A stretch of 46,916 nt of DNA from Vulcanimicrobiota bacterium (GCA_003136355.1 PLED01000096.1:1-46916); one strand, 5' to 3'; positions 36,107 through 45,351 are shown, counted from the stretch's first letter. A program made the numbers and translations. The notes: generated from the sequence alone by a model not told the origin.

Positions 36107-36131
36107 GTCCTTCGACAGGCTCAGGATGACA
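36107..36131. repeat. Repeat copy L (single short unit)
   Basis: GTCCTTCGACAGGCTCAGGATGACA. Confidence 0.88.
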
Positions 36132-36158
36132 CTATGATGGCGCGCCGTATGTAAGGGC

Positions 36159-37889
36159 ATGGCACATTCCGAGCGTTCGGCCAGCATAAGGTACGCGTTC
36201 GTCGTGCTTTTGGCAGTGGCGTCGCTCGTGACGTGGCTGCCGGATTTGCGGCGCGATTTCGGCCACCCGCTTGGCAATCCGGAACTCGACATCAATTACA
36301 AGGGAGTCGTGACGGCAGCCGGACCACGGGCTATCGCGGCGGGCGTACGAACCGGCGATTCGATCGACTTGGCCGGAAAGAGCCCCGAACTGCGCGATCA
36401 GGCGCTCTATCCGGAAACCGCTGATCCCGGCAAGACCATTCTCCTGCCGCTGATATCACAGGGCCGTCATTACACGGCACGTATCGTCGCGGCGCCCGAA
36501 GTTCCAAACGTGCCGGTCATTGTGCTGCGGCAGCTCAGTGCGCTGTTGATGTTGGTTCTTGGCGCATTTCTGGTGTTAAAGCGCCCAAACATTGCAACAT
36601 GGGCATTCTTCATTTTCGCATTGAACGGCGGCGGCCCGGTTAATGATTTCTATTTGATGGGTCCCGCGTGGTGGTTTCCAATCGGAGATCTGTGGTCGGG
36701 AATTCTTACCTGGGTGCCGCCATTCTTTGGCGCGATATTTGCGCTGCACTTGCTGCACGAGGGCCCGTTGCCGGCCTGGCGCCGGCTGGTTGAATATGCG
36801 ATCTACGCCGTGATGCTGGCGGCGGTTGCATGCGGCGTCTTGGAAATCGTGCTCTTCGTCTATTTTGGCATCAATTGGGGCGAGGGCACGTTTATCTCCA
36901 CGAGTCTCACGCTGGTGGCGTACTTGAGCATACCGGCGATTCTGGTCGCGACATATGCGGAGAGCAAGGCGAGCACGCGCGAACGTTTGCGCTGGGTCAT
37001 TTGGGCTTTTTCGATTACCGCGATTGCCGCGCTGGTGGATTTTTTCGGATCGCAAGGAAACCTCGGTTTGTATCCGACGACGTATCTCGAGCATTCGCTG
37101 CTGACGCTCGCGTACACGCTTGTGCCCGCTGTGGCCGTGCTGTACACGATTCTCAAACATCGCATCATCGACGTAAACGTTGCGATCAGTCGCGCGGTGG
37201 TGTATGCGGTGCTCTCGACGATTATCGTCGGCATTTTTGCGCTGGTGGATATGTTCTTCTCGAGCGCGCTTTCGGCTTCGCGCGCCGGACTGTTCGCCGA
37301 TATGGGACTGGCGCTCGTACTCGGGTTTTCGTTCAACGCGTTGCATGCGCGCGTCGATCGATTTATGGATTGGCTGGTCTTTCGTGCGCGCCATCGCGCG
37401 GAAGAGCATGTGGCGACGGTGGCGTCGGCGATTCCCTATGCGCGCACGCCGGACCACGTCAACCGCTTGTTGATCGACGAGCCGGTACGCGCGTTCGCGT
37501 TGGCCGACGGCGTGCTGATGGCCGTGCTGTCCGACGGAACGTTGCAGTTCGTGCACGCGGCGCGCGGGCGTCCGGGGGAAGCGCCGGCCGAAGATGCGGA
37601 GTCGCTGATTGCGATCTTGCGGGCGCAGCGCAAGCCCTACCGGCTGACCGAACGGCACATGGCGCTGGCCGTGCCGCTGTTTTCGGAGATGGAATTGGAA
37701 GCGATCGCCTTTTACGGACCACATGCCAACGGCACCGATATCGACGGCGATGAACTGATGCTGATCGAACGCGCCGCGGTGGCAGCGGGTGCGGCGTACG
37801 CGCGCTTTAGGGCTGCGGCGTTGCGCGAGCGCGTGGCGGAATTAGAGGACGAGAACGCGCAGCTTAAAGCGGCGGTAACGGCCTCTTAG
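36159..37889 (+). CDS. Membrane sensor-like protein: periplasmic PDZ-like region, multiple TMs, C-terminal GAF-like region and coiled coil
   Basis: GPRAIAAGVRTGDSIDLAG; seven or so hydrophobic helices; no kinase or output motif seen. Confidence 0.65.
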   Translation: MAHSERSASIRYAFVVLLAVASLVTWLPDLRRDFGHPLGNPELDINYKGVVTAAGPRAIAAGVRTGDSIDLAGKSPELRDQALYPETADPGKTILLPLISQGRHYTARIVAAPEVPNVPVIVLRQLSALLMLVLGAFLVLKRPNIATWAFFIFALNGGGPVNDFYLMGPAWWFPIGDLWSGILTWVPPFFGAIFALHLLHEGPLPAWRRLVEYAIYAVMLAAVACGVLEIVLFVYFGINWGEGTFISTSLTLVAYLSIPAILVATYAESKASTRERLRWVIWAFSITAIAALVDFFGSQGNLGLYPTTYLEHSLLTLAYTLVPAVAVLYTILKHRIIDVNVAISRAVVYAVLSTIIVGIFALVDMFFSSALSASRAGLFADMGLALVLGFSFNALHARVDRFMDWLVFRARHRAEEHVATVASAIPYARTPDHVNRLLIDEPVRAFALADGVLMAVLSDGTLQFVHAARGRPGEAPAEDAESLIAILRAQRKPYRLTERHMALAVPLFSEMELEAIAFYGPHANGTDIDGDELMLIERAAVAAGAAYARFRAAALRERVAELEDENAQLKAAVTAS

Positions 37890-38461
37890 TAACTCCCGCG
37901 CGTCCAGTCGGTGGAGTCGCTCCAGTCGATACGTTGGCGATCCGGTGAAATGCGTCCGCTCATATGGATCTTCGGACTCCAACTTGTAACGAGGCCGCCC
38001 GGATTTATGAAGGTTCCGGTTGCGGTTTGACCGCGCTGGTTTGTTAGCGCCAGCGATCTGCCGTGCTGGCGGATGTAACAGCGCTTGGCGGGGTTACCGC
38101 CGAGGTACCAAATTCCGCTGACATCCGGGAGCGCGTTTGCTGCGGCCGGCATGCGCGTCCAGTAGGTGGAGTTGCTCCAAAAAATCGTTTGCAGACTGCC
38201 GGAAATATGCCCCTCAATTTGGAGGCTTGGGTCCCATCTGGTCGTGAGCTGGTTAGGCTGTACGAAGGAGCCGGTTGCGACTTGGTTGCGCTCGTTCGTC
38301 AACGTTAGTGAATCGCCGCGTTGAAGAATGAAGCAGGGCTTGGAGCGATCTCCGCCCTGATACCACGTACCGGTCAGGTTTGGCGTTCCCGCATCAGCTG
38401 CTGCGAACGGCACGGCCGCCATAACCATAAGTATGGCGACGATTACGGCGACACGTTTCAT
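37886..38461 (-). CDS. Secreted protein with two tandem ~65-aa repeats
   Basis: Signal peptide MKRVAVIVAILMVMAAVPFAAADA; GTWYQGG..FWSNSTYWTR and GIWYLGG..DWSDSTDWTR. Confidence 0.8.
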   Translation of the reverse strand: MKRVAVIVAILMVMAAVPFAAADAGTPNLTGTWYQGGDRSKPCFILQRGDSLTLTNERNQVATGSFVQPNQLTTRWDPSLQIEGHISGSLQTIFWSNSTYWTRMPAAANALPDVSGIWYLGGNPAKRCYIRQHGRSLALTNQRGQTATGTFINPGGLVTSWSPKIHMSGRISPDRQRIDWSDSTDWTRGSY

Positions 38462-38552
38462 GAAGCACACAGTACGAGGTGCGCTTGCAAGCGCCTCGTT
38501 AATGGCCTGACCGGATGGCGCATGCGAGACGCTAGCAGGCAGAACCCGCGTG

Positions 38553-38569
38553 GGCCCGCGTAGCGGGCC
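38553..38569. repeat. Perfect GC-rich hairpin GGCCCGC-gta-GCGGGCC
   Basis: 7-bp arms in the divergent gap upstream of the BNR gene. Confidence 0.5.
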
Positions 38570-38598
38570 ATCCTTTGGGGCGCGCATAAACACCCGGG

Positions 38599-41500
38599 AT
38601 GAAGCGCCTTTTTGCAGTCGCCCTTACCGCTATTTTTCTGGCCCCCATTTTCGTCGCCCCGATCTTCGTTGCGCCGTCTGCGGCTCGCGCCGCAACCCCG
38701 GCCCCCGACACGACGACCCCCACGCAAAAGCTCATGAGCAAATTGCAGTGGCGGAGCATCGGCCCGTTCATCGGAGGCCGCGTGGTGGCCGTCGCCGGCG
38801 TCCCGAGCGAACCGAGTTTGTTTTACATGGGCGGCGTGCAAGGCGGCGTATGGCGCAGCGGAAACTACGGAACGACCTGGGAAAACATCACCGACGGCCA
38901 GACCGACATGATGAACGGATACAGCATCGGCGCGCTCGCGGTGGCGCCTGGCAATCCGAAGGTCATTTATGCAGGCACCGGCGAGTCGGACCCGCGCGGC
39001 GACTTCGCGACCGGCGACGGGATCTATAAAACGACCGACGCGGGCAAGAGCTGGCATTATGCCGGTCTGCGCGACACGCATACGACCACCGCGATCGCAA
39101 TCGATCCGCGCGACTCAAACATCGTCTATGCAAGTTCGCTCGGACACGTATTTGCACCCAACGCAGAGCGCGGCGTCTTTAAGACCACCGACGGCGGAGC
39201 GACGTGGAGCAAAGTTCTCTTCGTCGACGAGAACACCGGTGCAAACGACGTGGTCATGGATGTGCGCAATCCCAACGTGCTCTACGCGTCGATGTGGCAA
39301 GCGTCGCGCAAGCCGTGGAATTTTACCAGCGGCGGTCCGGGCAGCGGGCTGTACAAGACGACCGACGCGGGCGCCCACTGGAGTAAAATCTCGGCCAATC
39401 CCGGATTCGCGACGGGCGTGCTCGGCAAGATCGGCGTGGGCGTTTCGGCGCGCGACGGGAACAGCGTCTATGCGATCGTGCAAGCGAAAGACGGGGGCGT
39501 GTTTCATTCCAACGACGGCGGCGCGACGTGGCAGCACGTTAACCGGGAGATGAAGCTGCGCCAGCGCGCCTTCTATTACACGGCGATTTACGCCGACCCG
39601 ACCAATGCCAAAGTGGCGTATGCGCCGCAGGTGGATGGCGTCTTCAAAACGACCGACGGCGGCAAAACGTGGAAGGCGATCACGCGTCCGGGCGATCATC
39701 ACATCATCTGGATCAATCCGCGCAATCCGAAAATCTTGCTCGAAGGTGACGACGGCGGTGCAATGGTTTCAGTCGACGGCGGTAAGACGTGGAGCTCCAA
39801 GCAGAATCAGCCGACCGATCAATTTTACAAAGTCGCAATCGACAAGCAGTTTCCGTTTCACGTTTACGGCGCGTCGCAAGATCACGGCGCGTTCGAAGGA
39901 CCGAGCGGATCGAACGAAGGCCTGGGCATCGGCGCCTGGCACGGCGTAGCGCTGGGCGAGAGCACGTGGGTCGCGCCCGATCCGAACAATCCCAACGTCA
40001 CCTACGGCAGTGGCTACCAGAGTTCGATGGCGCGTTTCGACATGACGACCGGCGAGCAGAAGAACGTGAGTCCGTGGCCCAAATACATGTCGGGCGTCTC
40101 GTCGGCTGAGAGCAAATTTCGGTTCGGCTGGACGCATCCAATCTTTTTCTCGCCGTCGAAACCGCACGAGCTTTTGGTGGCGGGCAACGTCGTCTTCAAG
40201 AGCGACGATTACGGCGAGCGCTGGCAGCAGATCAGTCCCGATCTCACGCGCAACGATCCGAGCACGGAAGGTCCGACCGGCGGGCCGGTCGATTTCGATC
40301 AGACCGGCGTCGAAACGTTTCCCGATATTTCCGCGCTGGCGGTTTCACCGTTAGCGTCCAATCTGATGTGGGCCGGCTCGGCCGACGGTTTGGTGCACGT
40401 CACGACCGATTCGGGCGCGCATTGGAAGCTCGTCACGCCGCCGGAGTTGCCGCAGTGGACGCAGATCAGCACGATCGAGCCGTCGCACGTGTCAGCGGGG
40501 ACCGCGTATTTATCGGCGTCGCGTTATCAGTGGGACGATTTCCATCCCTACATTTATAAGACGACGGATTACGGCGCGCACTGGAGCGCGATGAGCTCCG
40601 GCTTGCCCGACGACCAATACGTCTTCGCGGTGCGGCAGGATCCGCGCGATCCGCGCGTCATGTTTGCCGGAACGCGCAGCACGATTTACGTAAGTTTGAA
40701 CGGCGGCGGCAATTGGCAGCCGCTCACGCTCAATCTGCCCTACGTGCAGGTGCGCGACATCGCGATCGACGCGCGGCAGGGCGACGTTGTCGTCGCGACG
40801 CACGGCCGGTCGTTTTGGATTTTGGATAACCTCAGCGTGATAGAACAGCTCGCCAACGGCGTAAGCGGATCGCCGCTGCTCTTCGCGCCTGAGACGGCGT
40901 GGCTGACGCATGCATTCGATTCGGGATCTGCGCGCGCCGGCACCGGGCAAGGCCCGACGTATGGCACGAGCGTGTTCTTCAATTTGCCGTCGGATTATAA
41001 CGGCACCAGGCCCGCGACGCTCGCGTTTGTGGATGCGAATGGCCGCACGGTGCGCGGTTTCGATCTGCATCTGCATAACAAAAAAGAGAAGAAGCCTTCG
41101 GCGCAACAACTCGCGGCGATGGACGAAGTGCAGACGCGGGCGCAGGATCTGCACGATCTGACGGGCGCCGACGCCGGCATGAATCTCTTTGTGTGGGATA
41201 TGCGGTACGCGCCGGCGACCGAAGCGCGCGGTGTGCAGGCCTTCGGCACCGACGATTTCAGCGATACGGTGGACGGTCCGACGATCGTGCCCGGGAAGTA
41301 TTCGGTCGTGTTGAGTTACGGCGGGAAGAAGTGGCAGCAGCCGTTTCGCGTGACGCTCGATCCGCGGTTGCATCCGGCTGCGGGCGAGCTTGCGGCGCGC
41401 TTAGCGCTCTCGATGCGGATTCGCGGTACACTCGATGCGTTGAATCGCGCGGCAAATGCTGCGGAGACGGCGAGGGTGAGTTTCCCGGCGGCGAAGCGCG

Positions 41501-41724
41501 CGCAAGTGGATGCGGCGCTGGCCGACATGGTGCAGCTCAACCCGAACCGCTCGAGCGAAAGCGATCTGGCGCACGAAAGTAAGATGCGCGATGCGCTCGC
41601 GTTCCTGTTGGGTTCGCTCGACTTGGCGTACCAGGCACCGACGCCGGCGGAGTACGCGACTTACGACCAACTGCGGGCACAGGCTGCTACGGAGATGGCG
41701 CGCTTGCGGGCGGCGATGCAATAG
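38599..41724 (+). CDS. BNR/sortilin (VPS10)-type beta-propeller secreted protein
   Basis: Repeated GVFKTTDGGATWSKV / GLYKTTDAGAHWSKI / SxDGGKTW Asp-box motifs; 1041 aa. Confidence 0.9.
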   Translation: MKRLFAVALTAIFLAPIFVAPIFVAPSAARAATPAPDTTTPTQKLMSKLQWRSIGPFIGGRVVAVAGVPSEPSLFYMGGVQGGVWRSGNYGTTWENITDGQTDMMNGYSIGALAVAPGNPKVIYAGTGESDPRGDFATGDGIYKTTDAGKSWHYAGLRDTHTTTAIAIDPRDSNIVYASSLGHVFAPNAERGVFKTTDGGATWSKVLFVDENTGANDVVMDVRNPNVLYASMWQASRKPWNFTSGGPGSGLYKTTDAGAHWSKISANPGFATGVLGKIGVGVSARDGNSVYAIVQAKDGGVFHSNDGGATWQHVNREMKLRQRAFYYTAIYADPTNAKVAYAPQVDGVFKTTDGGKTWKAITRPGDHHIIWINPRNPKILLEGDDGGAMVSVDGGKTWSSKQNQPTDQFYKVAIDKQFPFHVYGASQDHGAFEGPSGSNEGLGIGAWHGVALGESTWVAPDPNNPNVTYGSGYQSSMARFDMTTGEQKNVSPWPKYMSGVSSAESKFRFGWTHPIFFSPSKPHELLVAGNVVFKSDDYGERWQQISPDLTRNDPSTEGPTGGPVDFDQTGVETFPDISALAVSPLASNLMWAGSADGLVHVTTDSGAHWKLVTPPELPQWTQISTIEPSHVSAGTAYLSASRYQWDDFHPYIYKTTDYGAHWSAMSSGLPDDQYVFAVRQDPRDPRVMFAGTRSTIYVSLNGGGNWQPLTLNLPYVQVRDIAIDARQGDVVVATHGRSFWILDNLSVIEQLANGVSGSPLLFAPETAWLTHAFDSGSARAGTGQGPTYGTSVFFNLPSDYNGTRPATLAFVDANGRTVRGFDLHLHNKKEKKPSAQQLAAMDEVQTRAQDLHDLTGADAGMNLFVWDMRYAPATEARGVQAFGTDDFSDTVDGPTIVPGKYSVVLSYGGKKWQQPFRVTLDPRLHPAAGELAARLALSMRIRGTLDALNRAANAAETARVSFPAAKRAQVDAALADMVQLNPNRSSESDLAHESKMRDALAFLLGSLDLAYQAPTPAEYATYDQLRAQAATEMARLRAAMQ

Positions 41725-41735
41725 GGTACGATAGG

Positions 41736-41758
41736 CTGTACGGGGATAAACCGTACAG
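41736..41758. promoter_or_regulatory. Operator-like inverted repeat CTGTACGG-ggataaa-CCGTACAG
   Basis: Perfect 8-bp arms just upstream of the DUF1778 antitoxin. Confidence 0.7.
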
Positions 41759-41767
41759 AGAGGTGCC

Positions 41768-42058
41768 GTGAAAGAACCTAATGGGCAGGCCGAGCGAGCC
41801 GAGCGGCTGGACCTTCGGATGCCGGAACCGGTGAAAGCCAGAATCCGCAAGGCCGCTGCTTTGTCAGGCCGGCAAATGAGCGATTTCGTGGTCGCGGCGG
41901 CGCTCGCTCAGGCCGAGGCGGTCGAGCAGGCGGTGGAGCGCTGGACGCTCGACGCTCAGGACAGCCGTTTCGTCATGTCACTGTTTGAGCAGCGCGAGCG
42001 GCCTCGTCTGCGTGCTCTGTTGCGGCTCTCAGCGCCGCGAGAAAAGGCCCCCACTTAA
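41768..42058 (+). CDS. DUF1778 (TacA-like) antitoxin
   Basis: ERLDLRMPEPVKARIRKAAALSGRQMSDFVVAAALAQAE; W-x-L-D...RFVMSLF tail. Confidence 0.9.
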   Translation: MKEPNGQAERAERLDLRMPEPVKARIRKAAALSGRQMSDFVVAAALAQAEAVEQAVERWTLDAQDSRFVMSLFEQRERPRLRALLRLSAPREKAPT

Positions 42059-42568
42059 ATCGGGCCGCTCGAAAACTTCGCGATTCAGCCGCTCGCGGAT
42101 CGTCACGATCGCGGGCGTTTTTCGTGCGGGGAGCCTGCGCTCGACACCTACTTACAGCGTTTCGCGCGAAAGCAGGATGAAAACAACACCACCCGTTTGC
42201 ACGTGTATGCGAGCGATGAGGGGGAGATCGCAGGATACTACACCGTTTCCGCGCTGTCGCTTGAGTTAACCCAGCTCCCCGAAGAACTACAACGCGGCCG
42301 CCCGCGTTTTCCCGTTCCCGCGACGCTTCTCGGCCGGCTCGCGCGTGATATTCGCTATGCGCGCTCGGGCGTTGGGCCGTTCTTGCTGAGCCACGCCATG
42401 CGTAACGCTTATGAATCAAGCCGAAATGTAGCGTCAGCGTTTTTGGTTATTGATTCCAAACCGGATGCGCTGGATTGGTATTTACGTCAGGCGGAATTCG
42501 AGACGTTACCTTCCAATCCGCTACGACTCGTTCTGCCGATCAGCGTGATCGCCGACCTACTGAGGTGA
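42059..42568 (+). CDS. TacT-like GNAT toxin; no canonical start at homologous N-terminus (first in-frame TTG about 42197)
   Basis: IGPLENFAIQPLADRHDRGRFSCGEPALDTYLQRFARKQ...GEIAGYYTVSALSLE; same frame as the antitoxin, immediately after its TAA. Confidence 0.8.
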   Translation: MGPLENFAIQPLADRHDRGRFSCGEPALDTYLQRFARKQDENNTTRLHVYASDEGEIAGYYTVSALSLELTQLPEELQRGRPRFPVPATLLGRLARDIRYARSGVGPFLLSHAMRNAYESSRNVASAFLVIDSKPDALDWYLRQAEFETLPSNPLRLVLPISVIADLLR

Positions 42569-42970
42569 CGTGATCATCCACTCGCTGCCGAAGCGATCCT
42601 GAAGTATTCCGAATTTTCCGCCATCGCCCCACTCGACGTTGTCGAGCGGCACGGTAATTTTCCCGCCGTCGGCGAGGGCTTCGAAAACGCGTTTACCTTC
42701 GGCCGCGGTCGATAGCTCTAACGACAGCGCGATGTTGCCGGCATCGGGATCCACGGCTTTTCCGGGCGGTCCGTCCGACGCCATAAACTCAAAGCCGGCC
42801 CCTTTGAAGTTGGCGTGCATGACCTTGTTTTGGTAATCCGCCGGCACTTCGTGGCCCATCGGCGCGCCTTCAAAACGAATAACGTTATAATCGCCGCCGA
42901 GGATTTTCTTGTAAAACGCGAGCGCCTCTTCGCAGCGGCCATAGAAGAAAATATACGGTTCTAATTTCAT
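42557..42970 (-). CDS. VOC/PhnB-like family protein
   Basis: MKLEPYIFFYGRCEEALAFYKKILGGDY...MHANFKGAGFEFMASDG. Confidence 0.92.
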   Translation of the reverse strand: MKLEPYIFFYGRCEEALAFYKKILGGDYNVIRFEGAPMGHEVPADYQNKVMHANFKGAGFEFMASDGPPGKAVDPDAGNIALSLELSTAAEGKRVFEALADGGKITVPLDNVEWGDGGKFGILQDRFGSEWMITSPQ

Positions 42971-42985
42971 GCCGAATTCTTTCCC

Positions 42986-43273
42986 TTAATGAACCGTTAT
43001 GACCGCTTTGAGGCCAGTTCCCAAGTTCGTGCACACGCTGCCGGTCGAGACGACGAAGTCGACGGTACCGCCGCGGTTCATCTTGCGCGCGAGGTTGAAA
43101 GCGTCGCGTTGACCGAGGCGCGATATCATGCTGGCATAGCTTTGCTTTCCGTTGCCCAGAAAGTCGCCCTGAATGACGAACGTGCCCGCCATCGGCGCGG
43201 CGCGGTTCGGGGTTGCGGCTTGGCCGGATTCAGGGACGAGCATAGCCGCGCACGCGGCCAGCGCTAAACGCAC
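42986..43273 (-). CDS. Small secreted hypothetical protein
   Basis: 95 aa, N-terminal signal-like MRLALAACAAMLVPESGQA. Confidence 0.45.
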   Translation of the reverse strand: MRLALAACAAMLVPESGQAATPNRAAPMAGTFVIQGDFLGNGKQSYASMISRLGQRDAFNLARKMNRGGTVDFVVSTGSVCTNLGTGLKAVITVH

Positions 43274-43314
43274 GAGGCGGCTGAAGCTGCCATTCGAGTT
43301 TCGCGAAACCGCCC

Positions 43315-43734
43315 CTAGGGTGGTGAGCCCTTTCCGGCGGCAAGCAGCACGCAGGCTTTGTCGATCCGGCGGTTGCGTGCATCCGGTTGTTCGGCCGAGT
43401 CGATCCAGCTAATAAAGTCCCGGCGCGCGTCCGGCGTGAGGTCGCTCCACCGGGCCTTCGCCTTCGGTGTGGCCTTGAGGGCTTTATAGAGATTGAACGG
43501 GACGATTGCGTAGCAGCACGGGCGCCGCTTTCCGGTCGCAAGCATGTCGCAGGCGCGTTCGACCCGGCGTTTGCGTGTTTCCGTTTGTTTGGCGGAGTCG
43601 ATCCAACTGATAAAGTCGCGGCGCGCGATCGGCGTGAGATCGCTCCACTGCGCCTTGGTCTTCGGTGCAGCCGCGAGGGCTTTGCGAAGATCCGTTGGCA
43701 TTTTGGGCTCTGATGCTTTTGCAGCCGGCTTCAT
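43315..43734 (-). CDS. YdeI/OmpD-associated-like protein with internal duplication
   Basis: Two copies of ALxxxPKxKAxWSDLTPxARRDFISWIDSAxQ...R(R/I)xxACxxLAxGK. Confidence 0.8.
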   Translation of the reverse strand: MKPAAKASEPKMPTDLRKALAAAPKTKAQWSDLTPIARRDFISWIDSAKQTETRKRRVERACDMLATGKRRPCCYAIVPFNLYKALKATPKAKARWSDLTPDARRDFISWIDSAEQPDARNRRIDKACVLLAAGKGSPP

Positions 43735-43813
43735 TCTGTCGCGATTATTTCGCAGTTCATTCCAACCCGTCCCGCAATCTGTGAGATAATGCGCGCATGA
43801 AATGCCCGCTCAC

Positions 43814-45244
43814 ATGTTAGACCGGCGCGAGTTTCTCAAGGGTGTGGCAGGCGCCGCCGCGCTCGGCGCAGCCGGAGTGGAGCTCCTTGCGGCGGCGCGC
43901 CGGCTGCCGTGGGAGGCGCTTGCGCGCCGGCTTTCGGGAAGCGTCGTGCTTCCCGGCGCGCGCGGATACGGTGCACTTGCGCTTCCCAATAACTTGCGGT
44001 ATTCCGCGCTGCGTCCGGCGGGCATCGCCATGTGCAAGAGCGCGCAGGATGTGAGCGCAGCGATTTTGTGGGCGCGCGAGAACGGCGTGCCGCTCGTGGC
44101 GCGTTCGGGCGGCCACTCATACGCGGGCTATTCTACGACGAGCGGGTTGATGATCGACATGGGCGAGATGAACGGTATAACGCTAGACAAGAGCACGGGC
44201 GTCGCGACCATTGCCGGCGGCGCGCGAAACGGCGATGCTTACAAGTATTTCGGGAATCGTAGTGTCGCAATCACGCACGGCCGGTGTCCGAGCGTGGGGA
44301 TCGCGGGCTTAGCGCTTGGCGGTGGTATCGGCTTCAATATGCGCGAGCACGGTCTGACGTGCGATCATCTGGTTGCAAGCGAGATCGTGCTGGCCGACGG
44401 AACGATTCGAACGCTGAGCGGTGACGACGATCTGTTGTGGGCGTGCCGCGGTGCGGGCGGCGGAAACTTCGGAATCAACACGTCATTTGCGTTCCAAACG
44501 TTCGATGTCGGTTCGATTACGGTTTGCGATCTGGTCTGGGACGAGCAGCCCGAACGCATTTTTGCAAGTCTGGTCGAGACGCTCGATCGCGCTCCCCGGA
44601 CGTTCGGTTCGAAAGTTTCCGCCAAAGCGCCGACTGGTTCTTCGGCAATACAAGTTGAGCTGCTCGGTCAGTTCACCGGTACGCCGGCCGGGCTGCGCGA
44701 ACTGCTCGGCGGCGCGTATGCGATCGCGCCGCCGAAGGGCGTCGTCACCATGGAGCGCTACTGGAAAGCGCAAGAAGTGCTCGCCGAGCCCGGAGTTCCA
44801 GCCTACTTCCAAGAACGCTCGCGGTTTTTCAATCAGGCGATCGATCACCGGGCGGTCGCGGTGATCTTGGATTGGTTGCGCAAATGTCCGAAGACTGCAA
44901 CATCGGCCGAATTCAAAGTGTTTCAAACCGGCGGCCGCGTGAACGATAAGAAGCCAAGCGAGACCGCGTTTGTGCACCGGCAGAGCCGGTGGCTCGGATC
45001 GATCGATCTCTATTGGGAACGCAATACACCTAGCGATATGCTGCGGCACTACTTAGCGTGGCTGAGCGGATTCTACGAAGCGATCGTCCCGTTCGCCAAA
45101 GGCGGCGCATACCAAAACTTCATCGACCCGTCGCTAACGGATTGGAAGCGCGCCTATCACGGATCCAATCTTGAAAGGCTCGAAGCCATCAAGAGACGCG
45201 TCGATCCGGACGGCGTGTTTGGGTTCCGGGAAGCGATTCCGTGA
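43814..45244 (+). CDS. FAD-binding (berberine-bridge-like) oxidoreductase, Tat signal
   Basis: DRREFLKGVAGAAALGAAG Tat motif; VPLVARSGGHSYAGYSTTSGLMIDMGEM, C-terminal BBE-type YxNFIDPSLTDWKRAYHGSNLERLEAIKRRVDPDGVF. Confidence 0.94.
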   Translation: MLDRREFLKGVAGAAALGAAGVELLAAARRLPWEALARRLSGSVVLPGARGYGALALPNNLRYSALRPAGIAMCKSAQDVSAAILWARENGVPLVARSGGHSYAGYSTTSGLMIDMGEMNGITLDKSTGVATIAGGARNGDAYKYFGNRSVAITHGRCPSVGIAGLALGGGIGFNMREHGLTCDHLVASEIVLADGTIRTLSGDDDLLWACRGAGGGNFGINTSFAFQTFDVGSITVCDLVWDEQPERIFASLVETLDRAPRTFGSKVSAKAPTGSSAIQVELLGQFTGTPAGLRELLGGAYAIAPPKGVVTMERYWKAQEVLAEPGVPAYFQERSRFFNQAIDHRAVAVILDWLRKCPKTATSAEFKVFQTGGRVNDKKPSETAFVHRQSRWLGSIDLYWERNTPSDMLRHYLAWLSGFYEAIVPFAKGGAYQNFIDPSLTDWKRAYHGSNLERLEAIKRRVDPDGVFGFREAIP

Positions 45245-45351
45245 CCGCCACCGACGCCGGACATCGGCTATGAGCGCGGGCCAGGCCGATGAAGGCCGAG
45301 TTAGCGGAGGCGTAACTGCGGTTTTGTAGAGAAAAACAAAATTAACTATTG

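Noticed and set aside
1191-36131. Repeat family as a CRISPR array
   Set aside because: Copies are kilobases apart with no regular spacers; no cas genes in the window.
36576-37724. 382-aa minus-strand ORF opposite the membrane sensor gene
   Set aside because: No hydrophobic core or motif; Arg/His/Gln-rich antisense artefact; plus strand has coherent TM helices.
43802-45244. Several Arg-rich minus-strand ORFs opposite the FAD oxidase
   Set aside because: Plus strand has a Tat signal and full BBE-type motifs; the others are GC-driven antisense frames.
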